The translations under genes were made by a program, and so were the position numbers. The notes below the pieces were generated by a model. It was not told the DNA's origin. It saw only the letters and a program-made list of their open reading frames with translations, and made no database searches. Positions 18,945 to 27,045 of a stretch of 64,000 bases of DNA are shown here, piece after piece. Each line of letters starts with the position of its first letter. Within the stretch, counting starts at the first letter, position 1. The DNA comes from Fulvivirgaceae bacterium JP3-4 (GTDB taxonomy: Bacteria; Bacteroidota; Bacteroidia; Cytophagales; Cyclobacteriaceae): contig JARKND010000005.1 in NCBI GenBank assembly GCA_029309925.1, positions 62,001 through 126,000 of the forward strand, given 5' to 3'.

Positions 18945-20183
18945 TTAGTTTTTTGCGTGATAATACATCACACTCGAATTGTCTTCCCGAAGTATCTGAC
19001 GGCCTACCCGCTGAATATCTGCCAGTGTCACGGCTTCAATGTCGTGGGCTTCACGGTTAACGATGTTCGCATCGCCCGAAAGCTTCGCGAAAGCGAGATT
19101 CATCGCGCGATTCATCACTTCCACTTCACCAAACTCCAGGGTTGAATATGCCTGATTCTTCACCTTGGTCAGCTCTTCTTCCGTGGCCCCTTTTACGAGC
19201 AGTTCTTCAACGATCTGATTAACTTCCTGCTCTGCATCCGCAAGCTTCACACCGTTTTTCACCCTGCCGTTGATCACCAGCAAGCCCGGATCGATCGTGC
19301 CCATGACAAATGAAGAAACCGATGTGAAAATTTCTTTTTCCTTCACAAGCTTCTGATACAACCGGCTTGAATGCCCGCGGCTTAAAATATCGCTCAACAG
19401 ATCTGCTGCGTAATAGTCGTGGTGAAATCTTCCGGGCATGTGATACGATTTGTAAAACGCGCTGGCCGGAACCTTCGCATCAACCTCGAGAAAACGCTTT
19501 GTGGTTTGCGCAGGCTCAGGGGTGAGATTTCTTTTCGTCACATGCTGTCGTGGGATGGGACCGAACCATTTTTCCGACAGCCTCTTCACCTGATCTTTCG
19601 TCACATTTCCGGCAACCACGAGAATTGCGTTGTTCGGTGCATAGTGGTTGAAGAAAAATCCGCGCACATCATCCATCGTTGCATTCTCGAGGTGGCTGAT
19701 CTCCTTCCCGATTGTTGCCCACTGATAAGGATGTTTGAGGTATGCCAATGGACGCAGGCGAAGCCACACATCGCCATAAGGCTGATTGAGGTAACGCTGT
19801 TTAAATTCTTCAATCACCACCTTGCGTTGCACCTCAAGCACATTCGGATCGAACGAAAGACTCAGCATGCGATCTGACTCCAGCCAGAATCCTGTTTCGA
19901 TATTGGCAGCCGGCACGGTGAGATAATAGTTGGTGATGTCTGTATTCGTAAAGGCGTTATTTTCTCCGCCAACTTTCTGAAGCGGCTCGTCATAATTCGG
20001 AATGTTGACCGATCCACCGAACATGAGATGTTCGAAGAGATGCGCAAAGCCGGTTTTGTCCGGATGTTCGTCTCTGGAGCCGACATCATATAAAATATTC
20101 AGAACGGCAATCTCAACTGTTGGATCTTCGTGCACGATCACCCGCAAGCCGTTCTCAAGTGTAAACTCTTCAAATTGAATCAT
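18945..20183 (-). CDS. M16 family zinc metallopeptidase
   Basis: A 412-residue peptidase of the pitrilysin/M16 family (two homologous half-domains). The inverse zinc motif is intact: HLFEHLMF (HxxEH) at about residues 47-54, with the distal glutamate region EFKQRYLNQPYGD about 75 residues later. The C-terminal half has the conserved YVGxG-like and RxxR-type region replaced by YHMPGRFHHDYYAADLLSDIL. I start at the ATG at 20183 (MIQFEEFTLENGLRV), the usual beginning of the mature fold; an ATG at 20231 would add 16 residues of low-complexity sequence. There is no signal peptide from this start, so the protein is probably cytoplasmic. It heads the operon with ispF and mnmD. Confidence 0.9.
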   Translation of the reverse strand: MIQFEEFTLENGLRVIVHEDPTVEIAVLNILYDVGSRDEHPDKTGFAHLFEHLMFGGSVNIPNYDEPLQKVGGENNAFTNTDITNYYLTVPAANIETGFWLESDRMLSLSFDPNVLEVQRKVVIEEFKQRYLNQPYGDVWLRLRPLAYLKHPYQWATIGKEISHLENATMDDVRGFFFNHYAPNNAILVVAGNVTKDQVKRLSEKWFGPIPRQHVTKRNLTPEPAQTTKRFLEVDAKVPASAFYKSYHMPGRFHHDYYAADLLSDILSRGHSSRLYQKLVKEKEIFTSVSSFVMGTIDPGLLVINGRVKNGVKLADAEQEVNQIVEELLVKGATEEELTKVKNQAYSTLEFGEVEVMNRAMNLAFAKLSGDANIVNREAHDIEAVTLADIQRVGRQILREDNSSVMYYHAKN

Positions 20184-20496
20184 AGGGGTGTAAATAACGG
20201 GAGATTTTCGAACTCGATCAACTGTTTTCACCTCAGCTCCGACCGCTCTTCTGAAGGGGAGGAGTTCGTTCTCTTCTCAACTCACGAGCAGGGTTAGGTA
20301 TGAAGTGGAGATGTCTTGGCGGGGTCTCTGCTTCAGGACCCCGACACTATTATTCGTCCGAGGCAGCGCGGTCCCGTGCGAAGACCCCGCTGGTACACGG
20401 AATGAGCGGGAGTTTGTTCTCTTCTCCTTCACGAGCAGGGTTCGGTATGAGGTGAATGGGGGAAAAACTTCTTAATTTGCACACGATTACGCCCTT
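20184..20496. repeat. Intergenic region with two degenerate direct repeats
   Basis: This 313-bp divergent intergenic region contains no convincing gene. Two copies of a roughly 47-bp sequence (about 20261-20308 and 20408-20454) share TTCTCTTCTC, ACGAGCAGGGTT and GGTATGA in the same order. Between them GGGGTCTCTGC, CAGGACCCC and AAGACCCCGC form imperfect hairpins. This resembles decayed copies of a dispersed GGGG/CCCC-rich intergenic repeat often seen in Bacteroidota. The promoters of the M16 operon and of the E1 gene must also lie here, but I cannot identify them. Confidence 0.5.
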
Positions 20497-22476
20497 ATGA
20501 ATTTCCAGCGAAAACAGTATTCTGACGACCTGTTGAAACAACTCTACCGCGGCCTGCTTTTTCCGCGAATGATCGAAGAAAAAATGCTTATCCTCCTTCG
20601 CCAAAACCGCATCAGCAAGTGGTTCAGCGGCATCGGACAGGAGGCAATTTCAGTGGGTCTGACCAACGCGCTGCAGTCTGACGAATACATCCTGCCGATG
20701 CATCGCAACCTGGGCGTCTTCACATCCCGCAACATGCCATTCGACCGGTTGTTCGCGCAATGGCAGGGAACGATGATGGGCTACACAAAAGGCCGCGACC
20801 GTTCATTCCACTTCGGTACCAACGAGCACCATATCGTGGGAATGATCTCACACCTCGGACCGCAGAATGGTGTCGCTGATGGAATTGCGCTGGCTTCAAA
20901 ACTGAAAAATGAAAAGAAAGTAGTGGCAGTTTTCAATGGCGATGGCGGAACCAGCGAAGGCGACTTCCACGAAGCAGTGAACGTTGCTGCAGTCTGGGAT
21001 CTTCCCGTCATTTTCATTATCGAGAACAACGGCTACGGTCTGTCAACGCCTGGCAATGAACAGTTTCGATGTGAAAGTTTTGCCGACAAGGGAATTGGCT
21101 ATGGGATCGAGGCGGTGAGCATCGATGGAAATAACATCCTCGAGGTGTACGATACGATCCGGCTCCTCGCGGAAAACATTCGTGAAAACAACCGACCTGT
21201 GCTCGTGGAATGCCGCACGTTTCGCATGCGAGGACATGAAGAAGCTTCAGGTACGAAATACGTTCCGAAAGAGCTGATGGAGGCATGGGCAAAAAAAGAT
21301 CCGCTCGACAACTACGAAAAATATCTGCTGCGCGAAGGTGTTATCGATGAAGCTTACATCGAGGTCATCCGGAAAGAAATCAAACAAGAGATCGAGCAAG
21401 GGCTCGACAAGGCATTTGAAGAAACCCATCCTGAGGCGGACACAGAACGCGAGCTGAGCGATGTCTATGCTCCGTTCGTCCAGGAAATTGTTAAGCCTTC
21501 GTCAGACAAAAAAAGTGAGCGTAGGTTTATCGATGCGATCAGCGATGGCTTGCGGCAGAGTATGGAAAAGCATCCGAATCTCGTGCTGATGGGTCAGGAC
21601 ATTGCAGAGTACGGTGGCGTATTTAAAATCACTGACGGATTTGTTGAGAAGTTTGGAAAGCCGCGCGTGCGCAACACACCAATCTGTGAGTCCGCCATTC
21701 TCGGTGCCGGCCTTGGATTGTCAGTGAAGGGAATGAAGGCGATGGTTGAAATGCAGTTTGCCGACTTTGTAACGGAAGGGTTCACACAAATTGTTAACAA
21801 CCTCGCGAAATCACACTGGCGATGGGGACAGCCGTCTGACGTTGTCGTCAGGATGCCTACAGGTGCTGGCACGGCCGCAGGTCCATTCCATTCGCAAAGC
21901 AACGAAGCGTGGTTCTTTCATACGCCTGGTCTGAAGATCGTCTATCCTTCGAATCCATACGATGCAAAAGGACTTCTCTGCGCGGCCTTTGAAGACCCGA
22001 ACCCCTACATGTTTTTCGAACACAAGTTGCTTTATCGTTCCGTCAAAGACAGCATTCCCGATGATTACTACACGGTTGAAGTCGGGAAAGCAAAACTGGT
22101 TTCGGAAGGCGCTGACCTGTCAGTCATCACGTATGGCATGGGCGTTCATTGGGCACAGGAAATTCTGGCGACCATGCCGGATGTCAAAGCCGACATCCTC
22201 GACTTGCGCACATTGCTTCCGTGGGACAAAGATGCTGTGCGGGAGACGGTCGAAAAAACCAATCGCGTCATCATTTTGCATGAAGACACACTTACAGGAG
22301 GCATTGGTGGAGAGATCAGCGCATGGATCAATGAACACTGTTTCCGATCGCTGGATGCACCCGTTAAACGTGTGGCAAGTCTTGACACCGCTATTCCGTT
22401 CGCACCTACGCTTGAACGGAATTTTCTGCCGAAAGGCAGGCTGCGAGGCGCCATTGAAGAGTTGCTGAAATTTTAG
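20497..22476 (+). CDS. Fused alpha/beta E1 component of a 2-oxoacid dehydrogenase complex
   Basis: A 659-residue thiamine-diphosphate enzyme with the E1 alpha domain (about 1-330) joined to the E1 beta domain (about 345-659). The ThDP/Mg site is visible in the alpha part: GDGGTSEGDFHEAVNVAAVW then IIENNGYGLST. The phosphorylation-loop-like region holds RGHEEASGTKYVP. The beta part opens with a highly conserved segment (MGQDIAEYGGVFKITDGF) and continues with CESAILGAGLGLSVKGMKA. Such fused E1 proteins in Bacteroidota are annotated as branched-chain (2-oxoisovalerate) or pyruvate dehydrogenase E1; substrate specificity cannot be settled here. No E2 or E3 gene is adjacent. Confidence 0.9.
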   Translation: MNFQRKQYSDDLLKQLYRGLLFPRMIEEKMLILLRQNRISKWFSGIGQEAISVGLTNALQSDEYILPMHRNLGVFTSRNMPFDRLFAQWQGTMMGYTKGRDRSFHFGTNEHHIVGMISHLGPQNGVADGIALASKLKNEKKVVAVFNGDGGTSEGDFHEAVNVAAVWDLPVIFIIENNGYGLSTPGNEQFRCESFADKGIGYGIEAVSIDGNNILEVYDTIRLLAENIRENNRPVLVECRTFRMRGHEEASGTKYVPKELMEAWAKKDPLDNYEKYLLREGVIDEAYIEVIRKEIKQEIEQGLDKAFEETHPEADTERELSDVYAPFVQEIVKPSSDKKSERRFIDAISDGLRQSMEKHPNLVLMGQDIAEYGGVFKITDGFVEKFGKPRVRNTPICESAILGAGLGLSVKGMKAMVEMQFADFVTEGFTQIVNNLAKSHWRWGQPSDVVVRMPTGAGTAAGPFHSQSNEAWFFHTPGLKIVYPSNPYDAKGLLCAAFEDPNPYMFFEHKLLYRSVKDSIPDDYYTVEVGKAKLVSEGADLSVITYGMGVHWAQEILATMPDVKADILDLRTLLPWDKDAVRETVEKTNRVIILHEDTLTGGIGGEISAWINEHCFRSLDAPVKRVASLDTAIPFAPTLERNFLPKGRLRGAIEELLKF

Positions 22477-22533
22477 CTAACTTAGCCAGTTACAACCGTA
22501 TTATTTTTAGCGGACCTTCGTTATTCCACTGTT

Positions 22534-25194
22534 ATGGCCAAAATCGTCATCCGGTTAGCATGCTTAGGCGTATTTGCGCTTTTGCTTTCTATTCCGGCCA
22601 TGGCGCAAAACACCAAGGGCGATAAGCCAACCAGCCCGCGGGAAACACGCTTCAAAAAGACGAAGAAAGAGAAGCCTGCAAGACGCATTTCATCGAAAAG
22701 GCGTACTACAACAAGTCTGCGCGCCTACCGACCCAGAAAAAAATCGCGCGGTGGTGAGCGGGCAGGGCAGGCGTTGGGTAACGTTTATCGTTCAAGGCCC
22801 GGAAGAGAAGGAAGACAAAATACATTTTCACAGAAAAGTATTTATGTAAACAATCGATCCGCTTCGGGCCGAACCAGCGAAGCAAGAAATTCAAGGGGCG
22901 CTCCCGCACGTGTAGTTCCGCGCAGCGCTACCGGAAGTACTCGCAATGTATTCCGACAATCAGGGCCTTTTGTAAACCACTCCTCTGTTTCGGACCGGAA
23001 GCCACCGCGGAAAAAACGAACCGTTACACCGCGATCAGCGTCACGCTCCTATATCTCAAGGCGGAGTATTAATGTCTGGGCAAATTTTTCGCGACCGAAA
23101 CAACGAAAAGAACGCGCTTACTCCGGTGACATCACCGGACGGAGGATTCGTACGCGAAACTATGAAACAAAACGTCCCCGCGCGGTAATTCCTGCACCAC
23201 CCATACGCACCAAATCGCGGAGCAGCGAAACACGTCCGCAACGGAGCACGCGCTACATGTCCGGCAATGCTACAATGCCACGGATGTCGCAACGATCTGT
23301 TTCAAACAAATCAACACTGTCACGTCTGAAAAGACTCCAATCGCGCAGAGCACCAGAGGGTGGAAGAAAAGTTTCTGTAGTGCCGCGTTCGGCATCGAGC
23401 CCGTTCATCAGGCGAAAGAGCACAAACGTATGGGCACACTTCCCACGACCGAAGAGGAGAAGTGAGCGCGCAGTCACAACGGATATTGCCGGCAAGCCTC
23501 TGCGCACAAGAAACTACCGATCCCCGCGGCAGGGGTTCACTCCATCAGCACCGCGACCTGCGAGACAAGTGGGTGACCGTCCTTACAAGGGACCAGCTTC
23601 TGGCAGTTACAGAAGTGCTACCCGCACCGGACGGAGCTGGCGTGGTGATATCTCCGGAAGACGACTTATCGATCGCAACTCCAGCAGTGACCGCGGATTT
23701 CGAGGCAAAGCAAAACCAGGAGGTTTCCGTACGGCAACAACACCAGGTGAAACGCGGCCGGGTCGATCACCGATCCCGGTTCGCACTCCGAAGTCTGGAT
23801 TGGGCATCGGTAAATATCGAGGCAACATCAGATCAGGGAAAACATTTTCTGATCAGGGTGTAAATTATTCTGGCTTTCTCAAAGCGCGGAAACGCGCAAA
23901 AGGCGGGGGCAGCGTGAGCGGTCGCGCATGGAATAACAACGGCACTCCTCTACCTGCGCGTACACCCGGCATGGGCGCAACAGGCATCGGAAAATACCAG
24001 GGAAATATTCGTGGTGGAAAAGTCTTTTCCGATCAGGGAGAGGAATTTCGCGGGTCGATGAGAGCACGCAGACCAGCGAAAGGCGGTGGCAGTGTGAGTG
24101 GTCGATTATGGAATAACAACAATCAACCAACCCCTGTCCGAACACCCGGTATTGGGTCGAAAGGTATCGGCTACCGTGGAAGGATGCGCGGTGGAAAAGT
24201 ATTTTCAGATCAGGGAGAGGAATTTGCGGGAAACATCAAAGCGCGAAGACCTGCAAAAGGTGGCGGAAGTGTGAGTGGGAAATTATGGAACAACAAAGAA
24301 ACTCCTATTCCCGTAAAATCTCCTTCCAAGGCAGCGATGAAAGCTGGTGGGTTCCCGGGCAAGCTCATCCAGGGTCAATCGAAACCATCGTTCAGAAATC
24401 AGGGTGAAGAATACACCGGAAACATTAAAGCGAAAAAGCCTGCAAAAGGTGGCGGTAGCATCAGCGGCAAGCTTTGGAACAACAATGAACGCCCAATCGA
24501 AGTACGCGCACCAAAGAGTGAACAGGGTGGCGAGTTTGCGGGCAACATTAAGCTGCGCAAGGGTTATGTAAAAAATCCAAATTCAGCTGAAGAGGCGCTT
24601 CGGAAGAAACGGGACAAGACAACGTATCTAACGGACGGACTACACGTCAGAGTACAGCAGCACCCTTATGGCAAAAAACCTCACGCGGCCGATGGATCTA
24701 TGCCTGGGTGGAAGCCTTCTCAAGCACAGGCGCGTGCAAGTGATGCTGTGCGCGGAGCAAGAAGCTACAAGTACATTCGCAACGGAAGCAGTTCAGCAGA
24801 TGCCTTGAAAGTGCGCGAACCGGGAAGCAGTTTTTCGAAGGCCACAGATTTCCATCGCGTAATCCGCAGCTATAAGTATGTACGTAACGGCAGCAGTTCG
24901 GAAGATGCCCTCAAAGTGCGTGAGCCAGGTAAAGCCTTTGCCCGCGCAACCGACTACCAGGGCAACGTCAAGATGAAGAAATACGAAATTTTTGGCAGAC
25001 GAGGGCTTCATCCCGATGCTCAGTTCGTCAAAACCAATAAGAATAATGTCGCTGGAGAAAAAGACGTGCTGACGAACTTTAAGTTGTGGTGGGCGCGTTT
25101 ATTTAAGAAGAACGAAACACAGCCCGATCACCTCAAAGACAAAGGCCATAAGCCAAGGTATGACAAGGGCGAACAGGGGTTGTGGTATGACTAA
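22534..25194 (+). CDS. Very basic secreted repeat protein of unknown function
   Basis: I do not recognise a characterised family. The 886-residue product has a clear signal peptide (about 1-25, ending AMAQN). The mature part is extremely rich in Arg, Lys, Gly and Ser and almost lacks hydrophobic segments. Three repeat types are visible: two copies built on NVWANFSRPKQR / NVWAHFPRPKRR followed by ITGRRIRTRNY / IAGKPLRTRNY; four and a half copies of a roughly 60-residue unit (about residues 420-690) with GNIRGGKVFSDQGEEF, KGGGSVSG and LWNN; and two C-terminal copies of SYKYIRNGSSSADALKVREP (about 742 and 777). The protein ends with an aromatic, charged tail (WYD). It may bind polyanions or form an extracellular or periplasmic matrix; this is inference. 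Its stop overlaps ytxJ by 8 nt. Confidence 0.75.
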   Translation: MAKIVIRLACLGVFALLLSIPAMAQNTKGDKPTSPRETRFKKTKKEKPARRISSKRRTTTSLRAYRPRKKSRGGERAGQALGNVYRSRPGREGRQNTFSQKSIYVNNRSASGRTSEARNSRGAPARVVPRSATGSTRNVFRQSGPFVNHSSVSDRKPPRKKRTVTPRSASRSYISRRSINVWANFSRPKQRKERAYSGDITGRRIRTRNYETKRPRAVIPAPPIRTKSRSSETRPQRSTRYMSGNATMPRMSQRSVSNKSTLSRLKRLQSRRAPEGGRKVSVVPRSASSPFIRRKSTNVWAHFPRPKRRSERAVTTDIAGKPLRTRNYRSPRQGFTPSAPRPARQVGDRPYKGPASGSYRSATRTGRSWRGDISGRRLIDRNSSSDRGFRGKAKPGGFRTATTPGETRPGRSPIPVRTPKSGLGIGKYRGNIRSGKTFSDQGVNYSGFLKARKRAKGGGSVSGRAWNNNGTPLPARTPGMGATGIGKYQGNIRGGKVFSDQGEEFRGSMRARRPAKGGGSVSGRLWNNNNQPTPVRTPGIGSKGIGYRGRMRGGKVFSDQGEEFAGNIKARRPAKGGGSVSGKLWNNKETPIPVKSPSKAAMKAGGFPGKLIQGQSKPSFRNQGEEYTGNIKAKKPAKGGGSISGKLWNNNERPIEVRAPKSEQGGEFAGNIKLRKGYVKNPNSAEEALRKKRDKTTYLTDGLHVRVQQHPYGKKPHAADGSMPGWKPSQAQARASDAVRGARSYKYIRNGSSSADALKVREPGSSFSKATDFHRVIRSYKYVRNGSSSEDALKVREPGKAFARATDYQGNVKMKKYEIFGRRGLHPDAQFVKTNKNNVAGEKDVLTNFKLWWARLFKKNETQPDHLKDKGHKPRYDKGEQGLWYD

Positions 25195-25546
25195 TGAGCA
25201 GACAATGAAGTGGAATCATTTGAAGGCGGCAGAGCAGTTGGAGGAAATCAGGAAAGAATCGGCAGAAAAAAATATCCTCATTTTTAAACATAGCACGCGT
25301 TGCAATATCAGCCGTGCGTCACTCGACCGGCTTGAGCGAAACTGGAACGAACAGGAAATGCAGCATGTAAAGCCATATTTTCTTGATTTGTTGAATTTCA
25401 GGGAAATTTCGAGCCTCATTGCGAAAGAGTTCAACGTTGAGCATGAATCTCCCCAAATACTGCTGATTAAAAAAGGCGAAGCGGTGCTTGACCAGTCACA
25501 TTTTTCAATCGACTATCAGCAAATTAAGGCTGCAGCTAAAAATTAA
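25187..25546 (+). CDS. ytxJ: YtxJ-type bacillithiol system redox-active protein (monothiol bacilliredoxin)
   Basis: A 119-residue thioredoxin-fold protein of the YtxJ family, thought to remove bacillithiol from mixed disulfides on proteins. The active site is the single cysteine in FKHSTRCNIS (about residues 30-39), followed by the helix RASLDRLERNW. HESPQILLIKKGEAV supplies the cis-proline strand typical of the fold. I choose the ATG at 25187 (MTNEQTMKW), overlapping the preceding stop by 8 nt; an ATG at 25160 would only add upstream reading of the neighbour's 3' end. Together with bshC at the left edge it shows bacillithiol use. It overlaps the convergent OsmC gene by 11 bp. Confidence 0.85.
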   Translation: MTNEQTMKWNHLKAAEQLEEIRKESAEKNILIFKHSTRCNISRASLDRLERNWNEQEMQHVKPYFLDLLNFREISSLIAKEFNVEHESPQILLIKKGEAVLDQSHFSIDYQQIKAAAKN

Positions 25547-25940
25547 ACGTAACTGTTTGTTTAACATCCTCTCCCAGCGACAATGCCACCGGACACGTTA
25601 ATGCAGCGCGTTTGAGCTTTTCCTTTTGTGCATCTGTTGCTTTCAGATTCTGGTGAGAGAAGGTAATCTGTATTTCTGCAATTTTGCGCGGATTTGCGGC
25701 CATTATCTTTACAATTTCAGACCGCATTCCGGTCATGTCGATCTCTTCCCGCTGGGCGAGCATCCCCATCAGCGTCATCATACAACTATTCAATGAGGCA
25801 CACGTTAAATCGGTCGGACTGAAGGCTTCTCCTTTGCCATTATTATCGGGCGGAGCATCTGTAATTATCTTGTTTCCAGACCGCAAATGCGTTGCCTCTG
25901 TCCGTAAACCCCCTAAATAAACACCGGTCATGGATACCAT
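25536..25940 (-). CDS. OsmC family protein
   Basis: A 134-residue member of the OsmC/Ohr superfamily of thiol-dependent peroxidases. The two reactive cysteines are present in LNSCMMTLMG (about 51-60) and TCPVALSLG (about 115-123), with the conserved FSPTDL just before the first. The glutamate/arginine region (REEIDMTGMRSEIVKIM) and IQITF strand match OsmC-like rather than Ohr sequences. The start ATG lies at 25940, with a GVYLGGLRTEATH N-terminal strand. The 3' end overlaps ytxJ on the opposite strand by 11 bp, placing two thiol-stress genes tail to tail. The physiological substrate is not known. Confidence 0.9.
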   Translation of the reverse strand: MVSMTGVYLGGLRTEATHLRSGNKIITDAPPDNNGKGEAFSPTDLTCASLNSCMMTLMGMLAQREEIDMTGMRSEIVKIMAANPRKIAEIQITFSHQNLKATDAQKEKLKRAALTCPVALSLGEDVKQTVTFNF

Positions 25941-26014
25941 ATGGAATAAGATTTTTCGTTCTATTTTGCGATACCAAATTAAGCCTTAAATTTAATCTAT
26001 TACTTCTTGTCAGG

Positions 26015-26746
26015 ATGAAGGGTCTCATCAGAATTTCAGTCGTTTTCGTGGTTTTTGGCCTGTTCGCAGCAAGCGCTTCCGCACAGACGCAAGACAGTTA
26101 TGATTACCAGAGCGAATTTACCTGGGGTATCAACAAAAATACCTACGGGGGTTTGATTGGTGGTTTCGTCTTTAAAAAGGCGCGGAAACTCAATGACAGG
26201 CTGCTGGAGACATTCGGCCTTGAAATTATGAATGTAAAGCACCCGCAGGAAGTGCGTCAGAATTCGCAGAGCACCGGTAACTATTTCATCTATGGCAAAA
26301 GCAATTATCTCTATGCACTTCGTTTTCAATATGGCCGCGACCTCATACTTTTTAAAAAAGCTCCGCAGCAAGGTGTTGAAATAAAAGCAGTAACTGCGAT
26401 TGGCCCCACCTTAGGTGTTGTGGCGCCCTACTATATCGAACGTCCTGCAGATCAGGGCGGATTTGTTACTATCCGTCAACCCTACAATCCAAATATTCAG
26501 GCTGCAGAAATTTACGGCCCCGGCAGACTGTTTGAAGGTCTGGGCGAATCAACGCTCAAGCTAGGCGCAAATGCAAAAGTTGCGTTGAACTTCGAACTTG
26601 GTACTGTAAAAAGCCAGGTAACAGGCTTCGAAGCAGGATTCCTGCTCGATGCTTATACCAGCAAGATCATCATCGTTCCTACAGCACAAAACTATTCAGT
26701 GTTTCCAACACTGTTCTTCACGCTGTTCTACGGAGGACGCAAATAA
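26015..26746 (+). CDS. Predicted outer-membrane or envelope protein
   Basis: A 243-residue hypothetical protein with a signal peptide (about 1-25, ending SASAQT). The mature sequence alternates hydrophobic and polar residues and is rich in aromatic residues and glycine (TWGINKNTYGGLIGGFVF, YLYALRFQYGRDL, and the final FPTLFFTLFYGG), which suggests a small beta-barrel. I use the ATG at 26015 because it gives a proper signal peptide; longer forms would begin with an improbable leader. I recall similar hypothetical proteins in Bacteroidota but no assigned function. It is monocistronic, with repeat-rich DNA beginning right after the stop. Confidence 0.7.
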   Translation: MKGLIRISVVFVVFGLFAASASAQTQDSYDYQSEFTWGINKNTYGGLIGGFVFKKARKLNDRLLETFGLEIMNVKHPQEVRQNSQSTGNYFIYGKSNYLYALRFQYGRDLILFKKAPQQGVEIKAVTAIGPTLGVVAPYYIERPADQGGFVTIRQPYNPNIQAAEIYGPGRLFEGLGESTLKLGANAKVALNFELGTVKSQVTGFEAGFLLDAYTSKIIIVPTAQNYSVFPTLFFTLFYGGRK

Positions 26747-26835
26747 AAGCCCAAATCCCAAAACCCAAAGTCCAAGATCCAAGTCGATATTTCTTTGGAT
26801 CTTGAAATTTGGATTTTGGAACCTGGTTCTTTTTT
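26747..26835. repeat. Imperfect palindrome of CCAAA/TTTGG words
   Basis: Immediately after the stop codon the DNA reads as a stutter of CCCAAA, CCAAG and TCCAA words (26747-26790), then turns into their complements TTTGGATCTTG, TTTGGATTTTGG (26800-26825). The two halves can fold into a long imperfect stem. The same type of element occurs at 54300-54475. It may act as a 3' stabiliser or terminator; no coding potential. Confidence 0.6.
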
Positions 26836-26971
26836 GGGCATGCCCTTCCTGCACTCATCCATCGCTCGGCCTTCTGCTCCGTCAAACGCTACGGGTCGCG
26901 CTTTCGATCATATCTTTCCGATATAGATTTCTTATTTTCTTGAATGACATTCAGGAAGGGAATTCGTGCCC
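26836..26971. repeat. 136-bp inverted-repeat (MITE-like) intergenic element
   Basis: The ends are imperfect inverted repeats: GGGCATGCCCTTCCTG at 26836-26851 and CAGGAAGGGAATTCGTGCCC at 26952-26971. The interior holds GC-rich sequence (CTCGGCCTTCTGCTCCGTC, ACGCTACGGGTCGCGC) without an open frame. Similar elements are a recurrent feature of Bacteroidota intergenic DNA. No target-site duplication is obvious. The rest of the gap up to 27045 shows nothing I can name. Confidence 0.45.
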
Positions 26972-27045
26972 GTAAATGATCAATTAGATTTTGGATTTAA
27001 GTTTCCCGAGGTGTTTGGAGCGAGGTCGCCTTAGGTCATAGATGA

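Noticed and set aside
23797-24600. Possible CRISPR-like periodic repeats
   Set aside because: The roughly 180-bp period is imperfect, in frame, and encodes repeated protein units; there are no short identical repeats with unique spacers and no cas genes.
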